From contig JAOXYB010031543.1 of NCBI GenBank assembly GCA_028565635.1, forward strand, positions 1-14,576: a DNA stretch of 14,576 nt, in the 5' to 3' direction. The translations under genes and the position numbers were made by a program. This document shows positions 1-12,200 of the stretch, in pieces (the stretch's first letter is position 1; every line of letters starts with the position of its first letter). Source of the DNA: Phoronis ovalis (Eukaryota; Phoronida; Phoronidae). The notes under the pieces are model-generated. The model was not told where the DNA came from and did not search any database. It saw only the letters and a program-made list of their open reading frames with translations.

Positions 1-29
1 TATGTGTGTATGTGTGTATGTGTGTATGT

Positions 30-77
<48 letters not shown>
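1..77. repeat. TG-rich microsatellite (TGTGTATG blocks, then pure TG)
   Basis: Four or so blocks of period 8 (TATGTGTG) run into an uninterrupted TG dinucleotide run. It lies in the intron upstream of the first exon seen and is cut by the left window edge. Confidence 0.97.
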
Positions 78-79
<2 letters not shown>

Positions 80-185
80 TATTATGCAAAAAACAAATCT
101 AAATATTGTCTGTCTTCAAATTTTGCTTCAGTGATGTGTTAAATTCAGTTCAAGCTTTTTTAGCACTAACACTTTCATTTCACAG

Positions 186-273
186 AGGGCAAAGTTGAAA
201 GATTTGCGAGATGAATGGAAAGCCAGTTTGACTGCATGTTTTAAAAGAAAAGTAGATGGTTTGATTCAGAAAG
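186..273 (+). CDS. POLRMT: POLRMT exon a (N-terminal domain, first exon in window)
   Basis: 88 nt, read from AGG at 186 and ending with one base of a split Gly codon. It encodes a charged helical stretch ([20 protein letters not shown]) that fits the region after the PPR domain. The acceptor is TTTCACAG with a good branch-point-like CACTAAC about 20 nt upstream; the donor is GTAAAA. The start is the least certain boundary because AGAG offers two acceptor positions. Confidence 0.8.
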
Positions 274-3200
274 GTAAAAAATTAATAGAAAATTTAGTTT
301 TAACTAAGTTCAGTCATTTGCTTTTTAGGACTAATATCAATTCATTAGTTTTATTTTCCTAAAGATTCAGTCAAATCAGTTCAAATGTTTTATTGGTCAG
401 GGGTTCTTTTTGAGTAACTTTCGTTGTCTTTTTAAAAATACCAGTTCCATTTAAATAATAAGAAGGAGTTAATAAAACTGTTTTGAACAGCACTGAGATA
501 TTTAGTTATAATGAGTTCACTTTTGTAGGAAACTATAATTTAAATTTATATCCCTACTTGAAAGTTTTGAAACCTGAAGAGTACATTGAACTTATATTAC
601 AAGTAAGTTAATTTTTCTGCAATGGATACATGTCAGAGGAAGAAAACCTATTTCATTATTAAAATATTAACTATTTAAGTTTAAATACAATTAATAGACT
701 GAAAGTTGAATCAGTTTATAGTTGGATCTATTCAGGAAGTTCTCAAGAAATATGAAATCTATGAAAAAACAACTAAGAAACACTGATTTTAGGATTTTTT
801 TTAATAAGGTAAATAATCATGAACTTGCTGGTACATGTATACAGAACATGTTTGTTCTATTTGCAGGAGATTCAGCACCTTGCTACAGAGTCGCCAAGTT
901 TCAGTCCTGAAATACAACACTTATGGAGGAGAGTTGCCAACAAGGTTCATTATAAATATATCATTACAGATAAAACTGTGAATAAGCATGTTAAAAAGGT
1001 AATTATCGACATATGATAATTTTGATACTGTGAAATAGCAATCCTTAGCTTGTGTCTTGTTACTACTGTTTGCGACCCATGGTACCATGATACTAGGTAC
1101 AATGCTGAAACTTGGCCAAAATAACTTCAAAGAGAGATGTCTAAAGTGGTGTCTCAGATTTTTAAAAGCTTTATCCAAAAGTTTTGACCTTTCAAAATCC
1201 TCAAAGTATAATATGTGTATAAGTTTCCCAAATGGAATAGCCACCTTAATTTCTAATTTTCCAGGTTGCGAAAGTGTATGAGCAGTATGTGGACCAGTAC
1301 AATGGCACTTTAGTAAGCCATAGGGAATACTGGAAGGAGCTGGTACAAACCCATGACGAGGGACCGACACTGGATATCGAAGAGAAACAGTGGCCATGGC
1401 ATGTCAAGAAAGCAGTATGTTTAAATTTTAAAATTATTTGTAAATCTCTCTTAAGCATTTTAAAAAGATTTCATTGTGGAATAAAATTCTAATTTAAGAA
1501 AATAATATTCATTCAAGCTCATTTAAGCTTTGAATACTAATTCTTTTGAGTAAATTCTACAATTATAGATGTGAAAACATCCTTTTTAATCCAAGCTTTG
1601 AATAGTTGCTTGATATCATTATTCATATAGGACCTTGTCACATGTCATTGTATGTTGTAATTTGATTTTGGTTTGTGCTGTCATTTTCATTAAGATACCT
1701 TTAGGATTACGAAAGTAGTGGGTGGGTATTGTCAGACAGTATTTTCAAATTAAAGAACTATATTTTAAACTATTTTTGCTCAGTGATACTTAGCTGCTCC
1801 TTTTGTCATCCTACTTTATATTGAGGATGTGCTGATCCACACCAGTAGGAAGTATGATGTTTGATAGGAAAGCAAATGCCCAAATCAATACAAACTAGTT
1901 GAACAAAATGTGTTTTTCATAGGTAGGAAAATTTCTCTATGACCTGATATTATATGACACAAAGATTGATGGCAGTATAATGAAATCAGCAACAGACAGG
2001 TCAGTGAGATTATGATAGTCAGTAATGTCAAACAGAAAAATTATGAAATCATCAATAAACTGAAGTGATGATAGCTTTATCTCAACCAGTTAATCATATG
2101 TGGTTGTCTAGTATTGTTAATTTTTACAGCTCCTGCTGCAACATTGTACTATGTTCTGATCAAACTGCTTCTGACATTTATCTGCTGTTGTTTTTATTCT
2201 TAGTGTGAAAATATAATGAACATGAAAAACAATTGATTCAGTATGTAGATAAGGTGAGAAATAATGTTATGCTGATAACTTGATTTGCATGCATTTAGTG
2301 TTGGGTACTCATGCTCCTTTTTATTCACAAGCAGGCACATGATTCCAGCGTTTTATACCGTATTCCGAAGACATAAACCTCTGCAATTTACAGAAGAAGT
2401 TAAGGTACAATAAATGCTTCTAAGGCTCTGTCGAAGGTAGATTAACTACTAAGCTAAAATGTTAAGAATCATGTTTTTCAAAAAAAAAGTTTGTTTTTTT
2501 ATGCCCATCCACATAGTGGCTGGGAATACAGTTGTAGCGAAGGTGTCGTCGTTGTATGTAACACTTTCCTTTGTCTCGCGATAATAGCTTCAGTTTTTAC
2601 CCAATTAGCTTCATATTCGGTACAGGGTACACACAGGTCAAAGTGCTGGTCTGTTTTACTTTTGACCTTGATTACTTCCAATATGGCCGACTGGCGGCCA
2701 TGTTTGTTCCTGAGAGGGTACATAACATTGCATCTATAGCCGCGAAGACGAAGCGCTGCCTGGACGATTCAAAGGTGGTTCTAGGAAGGTCATAGATTGG
2801 TGGGCGTAATAGGCTAGGCGACATTTTAAAATGATCTTGACAAGTAGGTCAAATGCCATTACGAATCTTCGACATTATTTGCCGTGCATAACATTTTCTT
2901 TGTCTTGCAATAACTGCTTTAGTTTTTATCCGATCAGCTCCATATTCAGTACAGAATAATACAGGTCAAAGTACAGGTTATATGTAATATTGACCCGGAT
3001 TACTTTCAACATGGCTGACTGACTGTTGGTTCCCGAGATTGCACATCATAATAATAGCTTCAGTTTTTATCCAATCAGTTTCATATTCGGCACAGAGTAA
3101 GTCCAGGTTGCAGTACATGCTATATGTAATTTTGTCCTAGATTATTTCCAATATGGCCTACTAGAGGCCATGTGTGTTCTCGATTGGGCGCGTAACATTG

Positions 3201-6200
3201 CGTTTATAGCCGCGAAGACAAAGCCCTACCTGGACGATTCATAGGTGGTTCTAGGAAGACTATAGGTTGGCGGGCGTAATAGGCTAGGTGACATTTTAAA
3301 ATGACCTTGACAAATAGGTAAAATGCCATTACGAAGCTTCAACATTTTTTGCCGTGCTTAACACTTTCTTTGTCTTACAAGAACTGCTTCAATTTTTATC
3401 CGATTAGCACCATATTTGGTACAGAATAGGTACAGGTCAAAGTACAGATTATGTATTATATTGACCCGGATTACTTCCAATATGGCCGACTGGCAGCCAT
3501 GTTTGTTCCCAAGAGGGCATGTAACATTGCGTCCATAGCCGCGAAGACAAAGCGCCACCTGGATGATTCAAAGGTGGTTCTAGGAAGCCCATAGGTTGGT
3601 GGGCATAATAGACATTTTAAAATGACCTTGACAAGTAGGTCAAATGCCGGTACGATACTTAGACATTTTTTACCCTGCGTAACACTTTCTTTGTCTCACA
3701 ATAACTGCATCAGTTTTCATCCGATCAGCTCCATATTTGGTACAAAGTAAGAACAGGACAAAGTATAGGTTATGTGTAATATTGACCAGGATTACTTCCA
3801 ACATGGCTGACTGGTGGCCATGTTGGTTCGCGAGATTGCACGTCGTAATAACAGCTTCAGTTTTTATCCGATAAGTTTCATATTCGACACAGGGTAAGTC
3901 CAGATCGTAGTACATGCTATGTGTAATTTTGACGTGCATTACTTCCAATATGGCCGATTGGCAGCCATGTTTGTTCTCAAGAGGGCACGTTACATTGCGT
4001 TTATAGCCGCGAAGACAAACCCCTACCTGTACTATTCAAAGGTGGTTATAGGAAGCCCATAGGAGGTTGGTGGGCATAATAGGCTAGGTGACATTTTAAA
4101 ATGACCTTGACAAGTAGGTTAAATGCTAGTACGATATTTCAACATTTTTTGCCGTGCGTAACACTTTTTTGTCTCACAATAACTGCATCAGTTTTTATCC
4201 GATCATCTCCATATTTGGGACAAAGTAAGTACAGGACAAAGTACAGGTTATATGTAATATTGACTTGGATTACTTCCAATATGGCTGACTGGTGGCCATG
4301 TTGGTACGCGAGATTGCACGTCATAATACCTGGACGATTCATAGGTGGTTCTAGGAAGACTATAGGCTTTGTGGGTGTAATAGGCTAGGTGACATTTTAA
4401 AATGACCCTTACAAATAGGTCAAATGCCGTTACTAAGCTTCAACATTTTTTGCTGTGCATAACACTTTCTTTGTCTCGCAATAACTGCTTCAGTTTTTAT
4501 CCGATGTTTGTTCCCAAGAGGCACATTACATTGCATCTATCGCCATGAAGATGAAGCGCTGCCTGGACGATTCAAAGGCGGTCCTAGGAAGGCCATAGGT
4601 TGGAGGTTGCAATAGGCTAGATGATATTTTAAAATGACCTTGACAAGTAGGTCAAATGCTGGTACGAATCTTCGACATTTTTTACCGTGTATAACTGTCT
4701 TTGTTTCACAATAACTGCTTCAGTTTTTATCCGATTAGCCGGTACAGAGTAAGTACAGGTCAAATTACAGGTTATATATAATATTAACCCAGATTACTTT
4801 CAATATGGCCGACTAGCAGCCATGTTTGTTCCCGAGAAGGCATGTAACATTGCGTCTATAGCCGCGAAGACGAAGCGCTACCTGAACGATTCAAAGGTGG
4901 TTCCAGGAAGACCGTAGGTTGGTAGGCGTAATAGGCTAGGTGACATTTTAAAATGACCTTGACAAGTAGGTCAAATGCCGATACGAGTCTTCGACATTTT
5001 TTATTGCGCCTAACACTTTTTATCTCACAATAACTGCGTCAGTTTTTATCTGATCAGCTCCATATTCAGTAGAGAGTAAGTACAGGTTATGTATAGTATT
5101 GACCCACATTACTTCCAACATGGCCGCTGGTGGCCATATTTGTTCCTGGGAAGGCATGTCACGTTGCGTTTATAGCCGCAAAGACGAAGCGGTATTTGGA
5201 CGATTCAAAGGTGGTTCAAAGAAGACCATAGGTTGGTAGCCCAAATGGGTAACTTATTCACAATTTAATCCCTAAAAATGGATTGACTTTTCACAGAAAT
5301 GTCCATAGAGATTTGTCCACTTTTCAAAAATAGGTCGTTTTCCAATTGTATGTAAAGGTAGCAATTGCAGGGAACTTTTTCAAGAAAAAAACTTAAAAAA
5401 TTGTTCCTTTTTGTGACAGAAAACCTTAAAAATGGGTCAATTATTGAGACCAAAATCCTTAAAAATTGGTGGATATTTTGAGTTTGGGCTGCACATACCC
5501 ATCTAAAAATATGGTCAGTTCTTCCCGGGGTTAACGCATCAGACAGCAGATACAGTCATTTTGAATAACAGTACCCCACAATGATAAACCAGATTATAAT
5601 GCATGATGTATTCTGTTCTTTTCTAATATAAAAAACCAATAATGTTAAAAAAATATAATACTACACATTGGATGGGCATTAGACATGACAAATGTCTTGT
5701 ACTTTTTTATAATTGGCACATGCATATGTGTGCAAAAAACACTCTTGTTATAATATTCCACATTTTATCAGGCAATTGATTATGTAGTAAGTTCCAAGGA
5801 ATAATACAGTATAATTCTTGCATAAAGTAAAATTTATTCGCATTTTAGCCCCACCCTGTCTTGGTTGCCCTGTACAAAGAAGCTGCATGGAAGGATCTTA
5901 CATTCAGTGTGGATGAACTTCCAATGCTTGTGCCTCCTGTGCCGTGGAGCAGTGTTACTTATGGCGGACATATGCTCTGTACAAGTGAGTAGTCCGTTAT
6001 TCTGTTTCAAAAGATACAACAAAAGCGAACCTTAGTTGAAAGCTTTCATCTGATTATGAGGGTCTTTGCAAAGCCAGTTCTCAGGCATGGATACATGTAT
6101 ATGTATGAATATGCTCTGGGAGTCTTAAATTTGTTATATTTAAGAGTTTTCATCAGTTTGGAACTTTGTCATAGCATATTATGTAGTGCTGTGTCACCTT

Positions 6201-9200
6201 CACATTCTTAAGGAGATTAAAAAAGGATTAAGGTCACATCAAACATTGATCAAATCAAATTCTTCTGACTGGATAAATGTTTGCTCCCATGCAGGATAAT
6301 AAGTACTGCAGTGCAAAACACTAGAAAAATGACTAAGTATACTGTGCTGAATGAAATTAAACTATATCTCGATGCAGATTTTAAGGATATACTAAGATTC
6401 TTAATATTTCTTGCTTGCAGCTCCTCTGATTCGTGTAAATCAGATGGCACAGCAGCAGATGCTGATGTTGAAAGAATTACCTCCCCAAGCAATGAATCCA
6501 ATCATGGATGCCTTGAATATTCTTAATGCCTGTCCATGGAAGATCAACAAACCAGTAAGCTGACAAACAATACAGTCTTATCATTTCTTGCTTAATGTGA
6601 TTGACTCTGGGAAGAGTGGATCTTTTGCTAAATTTTTACTGGCTGGAGGATCATTTTTGGCCAAATTTCTGTCATTCCGGTTTGAAAATTCGTAGTTAAT
6701 GTTGATAATTACATTAACTATCATACTCTTTCTTCCAGATGCTTGACTTAGTGATTGAAGTGTTTAACAGCAAGGGAGATAAATCCTTAGACATTCCCCC
6801 TCCAGTGTCAGAATGTCCACCTTTTCCAAAAATTACAGTGTAAGTTATCCACCTGATGTAACTAGCCATGAGTACATATAAAGCTTGCCACTAATTTTAT
6901 GCAAGATGGCAACCATGGTGAAATATGCTGCTACTGTACCTATTGGTACAATGTCTGATTGTCTCTTATGAGACTGATTAGGGATGTGTTGTAATACTTG
7001 GGGATTTTGTGATAACATTGCTTGGAACAACTTGATTAAACTTGATATTAACTTAATAAAAGAATTAAACTTTCTCCTATTGTTTAAGGATAACCGTTAT
7101 GTGAAATGCAATCAAATCAAGTTTTTATGTAAGGTTTCAGCTTTTTACAATTGTTTACAGTGACATGAAGCCGGAAGAGAAGGCTAGCTTGTTCAAAGAG
7201 AGAATGAAGTTAAAACAGCAAAGCTCAGAAATGTATAGTCTGTGGTGTAATGAACTGTACAAACTGTCAATTGCCAATATGGTGAGTTTAGTGATCCACC
7301 AATATTAAAACATGACTAACAACATAGTTCTCCGTGCACTCGCGCAAATTCATGCACAAAACGTTACATTCTCATCTTCCTTAGCATACTGAGCCAATAG
7401 CAGAAAATTTTTATCTTTGTTGATCTAAGCTAAGCCTTTTTTATAATTTTACATTAATTTTTCAGTACATAAAGAATTATTTATTATTAACAACTAGGAA
7501 TGGTATTAAAGTAGAAATTGTTTGACGGTGGCACCAACATGCTTGCAAATAGTCTTCTATTGGTATTGCTTCCGAAACACTGTCATTAACCCGTTTCCTC
7601 TGTATGCCTATAATATGCCTTGCAAGTATATACATGTTACGCAAGGTACCAGGGAATCGTCTAAAATTAATTTGTAGATTTAGTCATCATATCTAAGCCC
7701 AAAGTGATCAGCAAATATTTGGTGCCAAAATATAATAATTATAATAATAGTAATAATAATAATAATAATAACTTATAAAGTGCCATGTATCTGTCAAAGG
7801 TGCTGAAGTACATAGTATAAAATATGAAAAATAAAAATACATATAGAGTAAAAAAAACAAAGAGCTGGACAAGTTGGTTCTTAAAGTGGGGAGTTGTTAT
7901 CCACAAAATTATAGGCTGTTATTTAGAATTTTGTGTTGATATTCAAGAAATTTGAACAAATGTTAATTTATCCAGAAGTTACAGGTTGTAGATTATTAAA
8001 AAACACAATGTGTGCTGTGTGGTATTCGATGAATAAAAAGAGTTTGTGCTATGTTAAAAAGAAAATGTGTTATTTTCAGTGCTTGATGGCAAAACTATTA
8101 TGGCGAAAAGTATTTGTATTTTACTCGCATTATTGTCATACCTGCGGTTAACAGAGTTACAGAATTGCCTGTTGTCTATATTTTAGTTCCGTGATAAAAC
8201 TTTCTGGTTTCCCCACAATATGGATTTTAGAGGTCGTGTGTACCCATGCCCACCCCACTTCAATCACTTGGGTAAGAAAAATACATATGACAAGATGTGT
8301 CCATTTTAAGTCTGATAAAAGGAAGGCATTTAACAGTTCTAGTCTCATTTGACTAACTAGGCCAAATCAATGTATGATTAGAATTTACAGGAATATCTAA
8401 AATATTTATCCTCCATCAGCAAGATTTAAGCAAAAGACTAACTTAAAAATGCCTGTCACAGCAGGATTTACCCCCAGAAACTTACTGTGTGATGTAAAAA
8501 TAGTGTCAAGTTCATTTAATAAAGTGTTTATGTAGAATCATCTCTTATATAATGGATGTTAGTGAACAATGGATATTTACATTTGTGAGATAGTAATGAA
8601 ATATTCATGATGTATGTATTACAGGCAGTGATGTTACACGAAGCATTTTGTTGTTTGCTAAAGAGAAACCTCTTGGTAAAAATGGGTTAGATTGGTTGAA
8701 AATTCACTGCATCAATCTTACAGGGTCGAAAAAAAGGTTTGTCCTATAAGTTTGCCATTCCAGAAGAAATATAAAAATCTTGTAAGAATTGTTAATTAGT
8801 ACCACCCCTGTGGTATGCACAATTTGGTGAAATATTAACATTATATTAAGATGTCCGCCAACCTTCAGAATCAAGACGTTCGGGTTCATATGAACATTTT
8901 CCCAAAGTTTTGTTTAAATCTGACCCGTACCTTCTTGAGTTATCAAATAATATGTTTTTGACATGGCTGCCATATTGGATTAAAGATGCCTGTCAACCTG
9001 TCATAATCAAAGGTTTTTCCATTCAGATCCATGTATGTATTCTGACTAGTATTTTCTCAGAAAAGCTGCGGACAAAATTTGTTGAACCAAAAAAAGGAAC
9101 TGCTGCAAGAACAGTATGTCCTACTTTGTTATTGGAAGCCATAATAATTATAATGTGTATGGGTTCATAATAACAATAATACTATCGTAATGAAACTATA

Positions 9201-12200
9201 TATCTTCTACATTCAGTTAGCCATTTTGTATCTGCCTACATCGTGATGTCATATATCAGCTAGCATTACATTCACTAAGTAGTTTTGGTCACAAGTATAA
9301 ACATTACAACAATGTCTATGAAGAAAATTTCTAAATCATTTTGGTTAGCTGTTTACTGTAACAGAACAGTTTTGATTTATTATTTAATTCTTTGTTCTAG
9401 ATATTCAAACAATGAAAGACTTGATTTCGCAAATGAAATAATTGATGAGATTTTAGATTCGGCAGACTATCCAATGAATGTAAGTTTGATACTATGGATT
9501 GTTAAAGAGCTAGTATTTAATTTTACTGTGGTAAGCAATGTGCATGTCAAAACAATGACATGAAGAAATAGTTACATGCTTGTTATAAATAGGTATTGAA
9601 TAAACTCTTTGCAAAGCATGGCCAAGGTGCATTGACAATAGAGCAACATGCAGTTATTTGTGTGACTATATCACTGTATCATACATAATTTGTTATTAGA
9701 TCTTAGTTACTGAGATGTACATTTTAGACGGATTGGTGGAAAAAATCAGATGAACCTTGGCAAACACTAGCATGTTGTAAAGAAATTGCTAATGCAATCC
9801 GTTCATGCAATCCAAAAGAATACATTAGCCAATTTCCTATTCACCAAGACGGCTCATGTAATGGACTTCAGCATTATGCCGCTCTAGGAAGAGACAAATC
9901 TGGTGCTGAATCTGTCAACCTTCACCCGTTTAATAAACCGCAAGATGTCTACAGTGATGTTGCAGAAATTGTAAGTTGTTCTATAGTATACAGTTGAATT
10001 GTACTGTCTGGGACTGTTGACTATCGGATGCTGGGTTATTTTTTGTTGTCTTATTACATGCAAGTTGGTACTGAAATCAATAGAAATGCTAGAGTTCAAG
10101 AAATTTCTAGAGCCTTTTTCTTATTATAAGGTGGAAAAATTGAGAAGACAAGATGCAGACAGCGGCTTAGAATTGGCTCAAGCACTGGAAGGATTTGTTC
10201 GTAGAAAGGTGCGAATTGTATTTTCTCAACATATTCGTAATAAATAAACATTCCCAGGTATAACAATAGACAAAGAGAAATGCCCACTCTACGGAAATTA
10301 TTTTACATTTATTTTGTTAATTTCTTTTGAGGCTCAAATCAGAAATATTTATCAATCTGTGTAAGGTTTTACATTAAATGTGTGCGAGGTTGGGAAATTA
10401 CTTTCATGAATTTTCAATTATCGGTAATATACAAAATATTAACTAATTTTTCCATTAATACAAAAAATATCCAAACTATGGTAGTCACTTTGACATATAT
10501 GTGTGCTGTGTTCACTGCCTTAGGTTATCAAACAAACAGTGATGACAACTGTATATGGTGTTACGAGGTATGGAGCCAGGTATCAGATACTACGCCAGCT
10601 TCGAGGCATCGAAGAATTCCCACAGAAGTATGCCTGGCCCGCTAGCTCTTACCTCAGTACAAAAACCTTTGAAAGCCTTGAGCAGATGTTTACTGCAACA
10701 AAAGAAATCCAGGTAATGAGAATTGTGAAATGTATGATTGTATAAAACAGTCAGGTTTTACAAAAACTGTACTTGTGTATTCTTTTTGATAAATTTTAAT
10801 GAAAAAGATTGGAAGAGGAATTTCTGTGCTACATACTTTTCGTATGACACAGTGAATTTGCTACCAGTAATTTGTTTAAAATAAGTTGCTATTATTTACA
10901 TTTATCAGTTTTATGCACGAGTTCTTACACAGGCTGATGACTATTTAAATGATATTGCTGAATGTCCAGCGAGCGGTCTCACCAATAGTATCTCATTATT
11001 AGAGATAGGTCTTCGGCAGGATATGCAGTGTAAGCTACATGTGACATAGTTTTAAACAATGTTTGTTATAGGATTGGCTGACAGCTAGTGCTCAACTAAT
11101 TTCCACCATCAGGAACAAACCCGTTGAATGGACGACTCCATTGGGAATGCCAGTTGTTCAACCATACCATAAACTGGTCGTTGGAAGTAAATCGGGAGTT
11201 TTCATTCGAAATAGATTCAACATGTTTGCGTGAGTATTACAAAAAAGAACTGAATTTTTTTGTTATTTTTTTCAACAAAGTTGTATAATTGTCTGTGTAT
11301 AAGGTACTATCACATCCTAATATGGTAGATGACTTTATTCACATCAGTGACATAAAATTATGTATAAAAATCATCCTATATTTAGTTTCCTCAAATTCTT
11401 CCATGTAATTATGGCTGAAAATTGCTCAAAATTAGTGTTCTATGTTTAAAAAAGTTTTGAAAGTTTATTTGGACATTTTTGTTTCTAGCAAACCAAATGC
11501 CATGAAACAGAAGAATGCTATGCCTCCTAACTTTATCCACTCTCTTGATTCAACTCACATGATGCTTACAGCCTTACACTGCCTCAGGTAAGTTAATGCA
11601 CAAATGTTGTGCCATAAGAATCTGCTTATAACCTTTTAATACCTATTCTAATGAAATTGTCTATATGAATTTGTAATGGTAAAGCTTGAGACAACTTTGA
11701 ACAAGAATTTGCTCTTTAAGCAGTCCCTTCTAGGACCATTTTGTGGAAATGTTAATTGAATAACAATTATGTACAAGGTAGCTAGACCCGTCCGTGATAG
11801 TTGTTCACATTTCGAATTGTGGATAGTTTAATGAAAAAATAGACTTAGTAATAAAAGCATACATTTTTGGAAAACTAACTTAAGGATTATGAAAAAATAC
11901 TTATCTGTCACTTTTATTGGTATATTCGTTCCTGAAACTTCTCAAAATTTCTATTGTCAGCTTAAAATAATGTGTATCATTACATGAAAGATAGTTTGAT
12001 TAAAGATATTCTTTGCAAAACAATCATGCAAATGTATATATTATTTAGGTTTACTTAGTGGTATGTTAGATTGTTTATGCAGTTTTGTTTAGTTGTGGTG
12101 ACAATATGGAAATAAGATTTTCTACACATCAACAAGTAATATGATTATGCAATAATGATTTCAGTTACTTAATAGGAAACATAAGTATAGGAAGCTAGTC

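Larger units (their letters stand above)
2496..5238. repeat. Internally repeated dispersed element (eight partial or complete units)
   Basis: A leader (TTTATGCCCATCC, then a hairpin) is followed by diverged tandem units. The marker GATTCAAAGGTGG or a near variant recurs at 2766, 3236, 3565, 4033, 4336, 4569, 4888 and 5202, giving units of 470, 329, 468, 303, 233, 319 and 314 bp. Each unit carries in order the marker, a TAGGTTGGTGGGCGTAATAG block, a CATTTTAAAATG palindrome, TGACCTTGACAAGTAGGTCA, CTTTGTCTCACAATAACTGC, CAGTTTTTATCCGATCAGCT and ATTACTTCCAATATGGCCGA. Long units contain the last two blocks twice. There is no transposase-like ORF, so it looks non-autonomous. Bivalve 'pearl' or Helentron-type elements with tandem cores are a possible class, by inference only. 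Confidence 0.9.
2405..5848 (+). other. POLRMT: POLRMT intron f, 3.4 kb, carrying a repeat array
   Basis: This is by far the longest intron in view (3444 bp; the others are 160-925 bp). The excess length is explained by the repeat array at 2496-5238 and a possible second repeat at about 5239-5545. The remaining 5546-5848 is plain AT-rich sequence ending in the CATTTTAG acceptor. Confidence 0.92.

Noticed and set aside
722-910. Open frame read as an extra exon or small gene
   Set aside because: It runs through the exon c acceptor in a different frame from the conserved EIQHLATES reading.
921-1397. 158-codon open frame on the minus strand
   Set aside because: It is antisense to POLRMT exons c and d, whose + strand reading is conserved and spliced; the antisense protein has no recognisable motif.
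2064-2160. C/D-box snoRNA in intron e (GTGATGA at 2064, CTGA near 2156)
   Set aside because: No pairing between the bases flanking the two boxes, and no C'/D' pair.
2496-5238. CRISPR-like or satellite array
   Set aside because: Units are long (233-470 bp), diverged and without unique spacers, and the context is a eukaryotic intron; a dispersed element with internal tandem units explains it better.
7933-8151. 72-codon open frame in intron j
   Set aside because: Low-complexity composition, no splice pair that fits the gene frame, and human POLRMT needs no residues at this point.
8910-9170. 86-codon open frame in intron l
   Set aside because: No known protein features; the underlying DNA looks like old repeat sequence.
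9285-9563. 92-codon open frame as a separate gene
   Set aside because: It is POLRMT exon m ([14 protein letters not shown]) with intron read-through on both sides.
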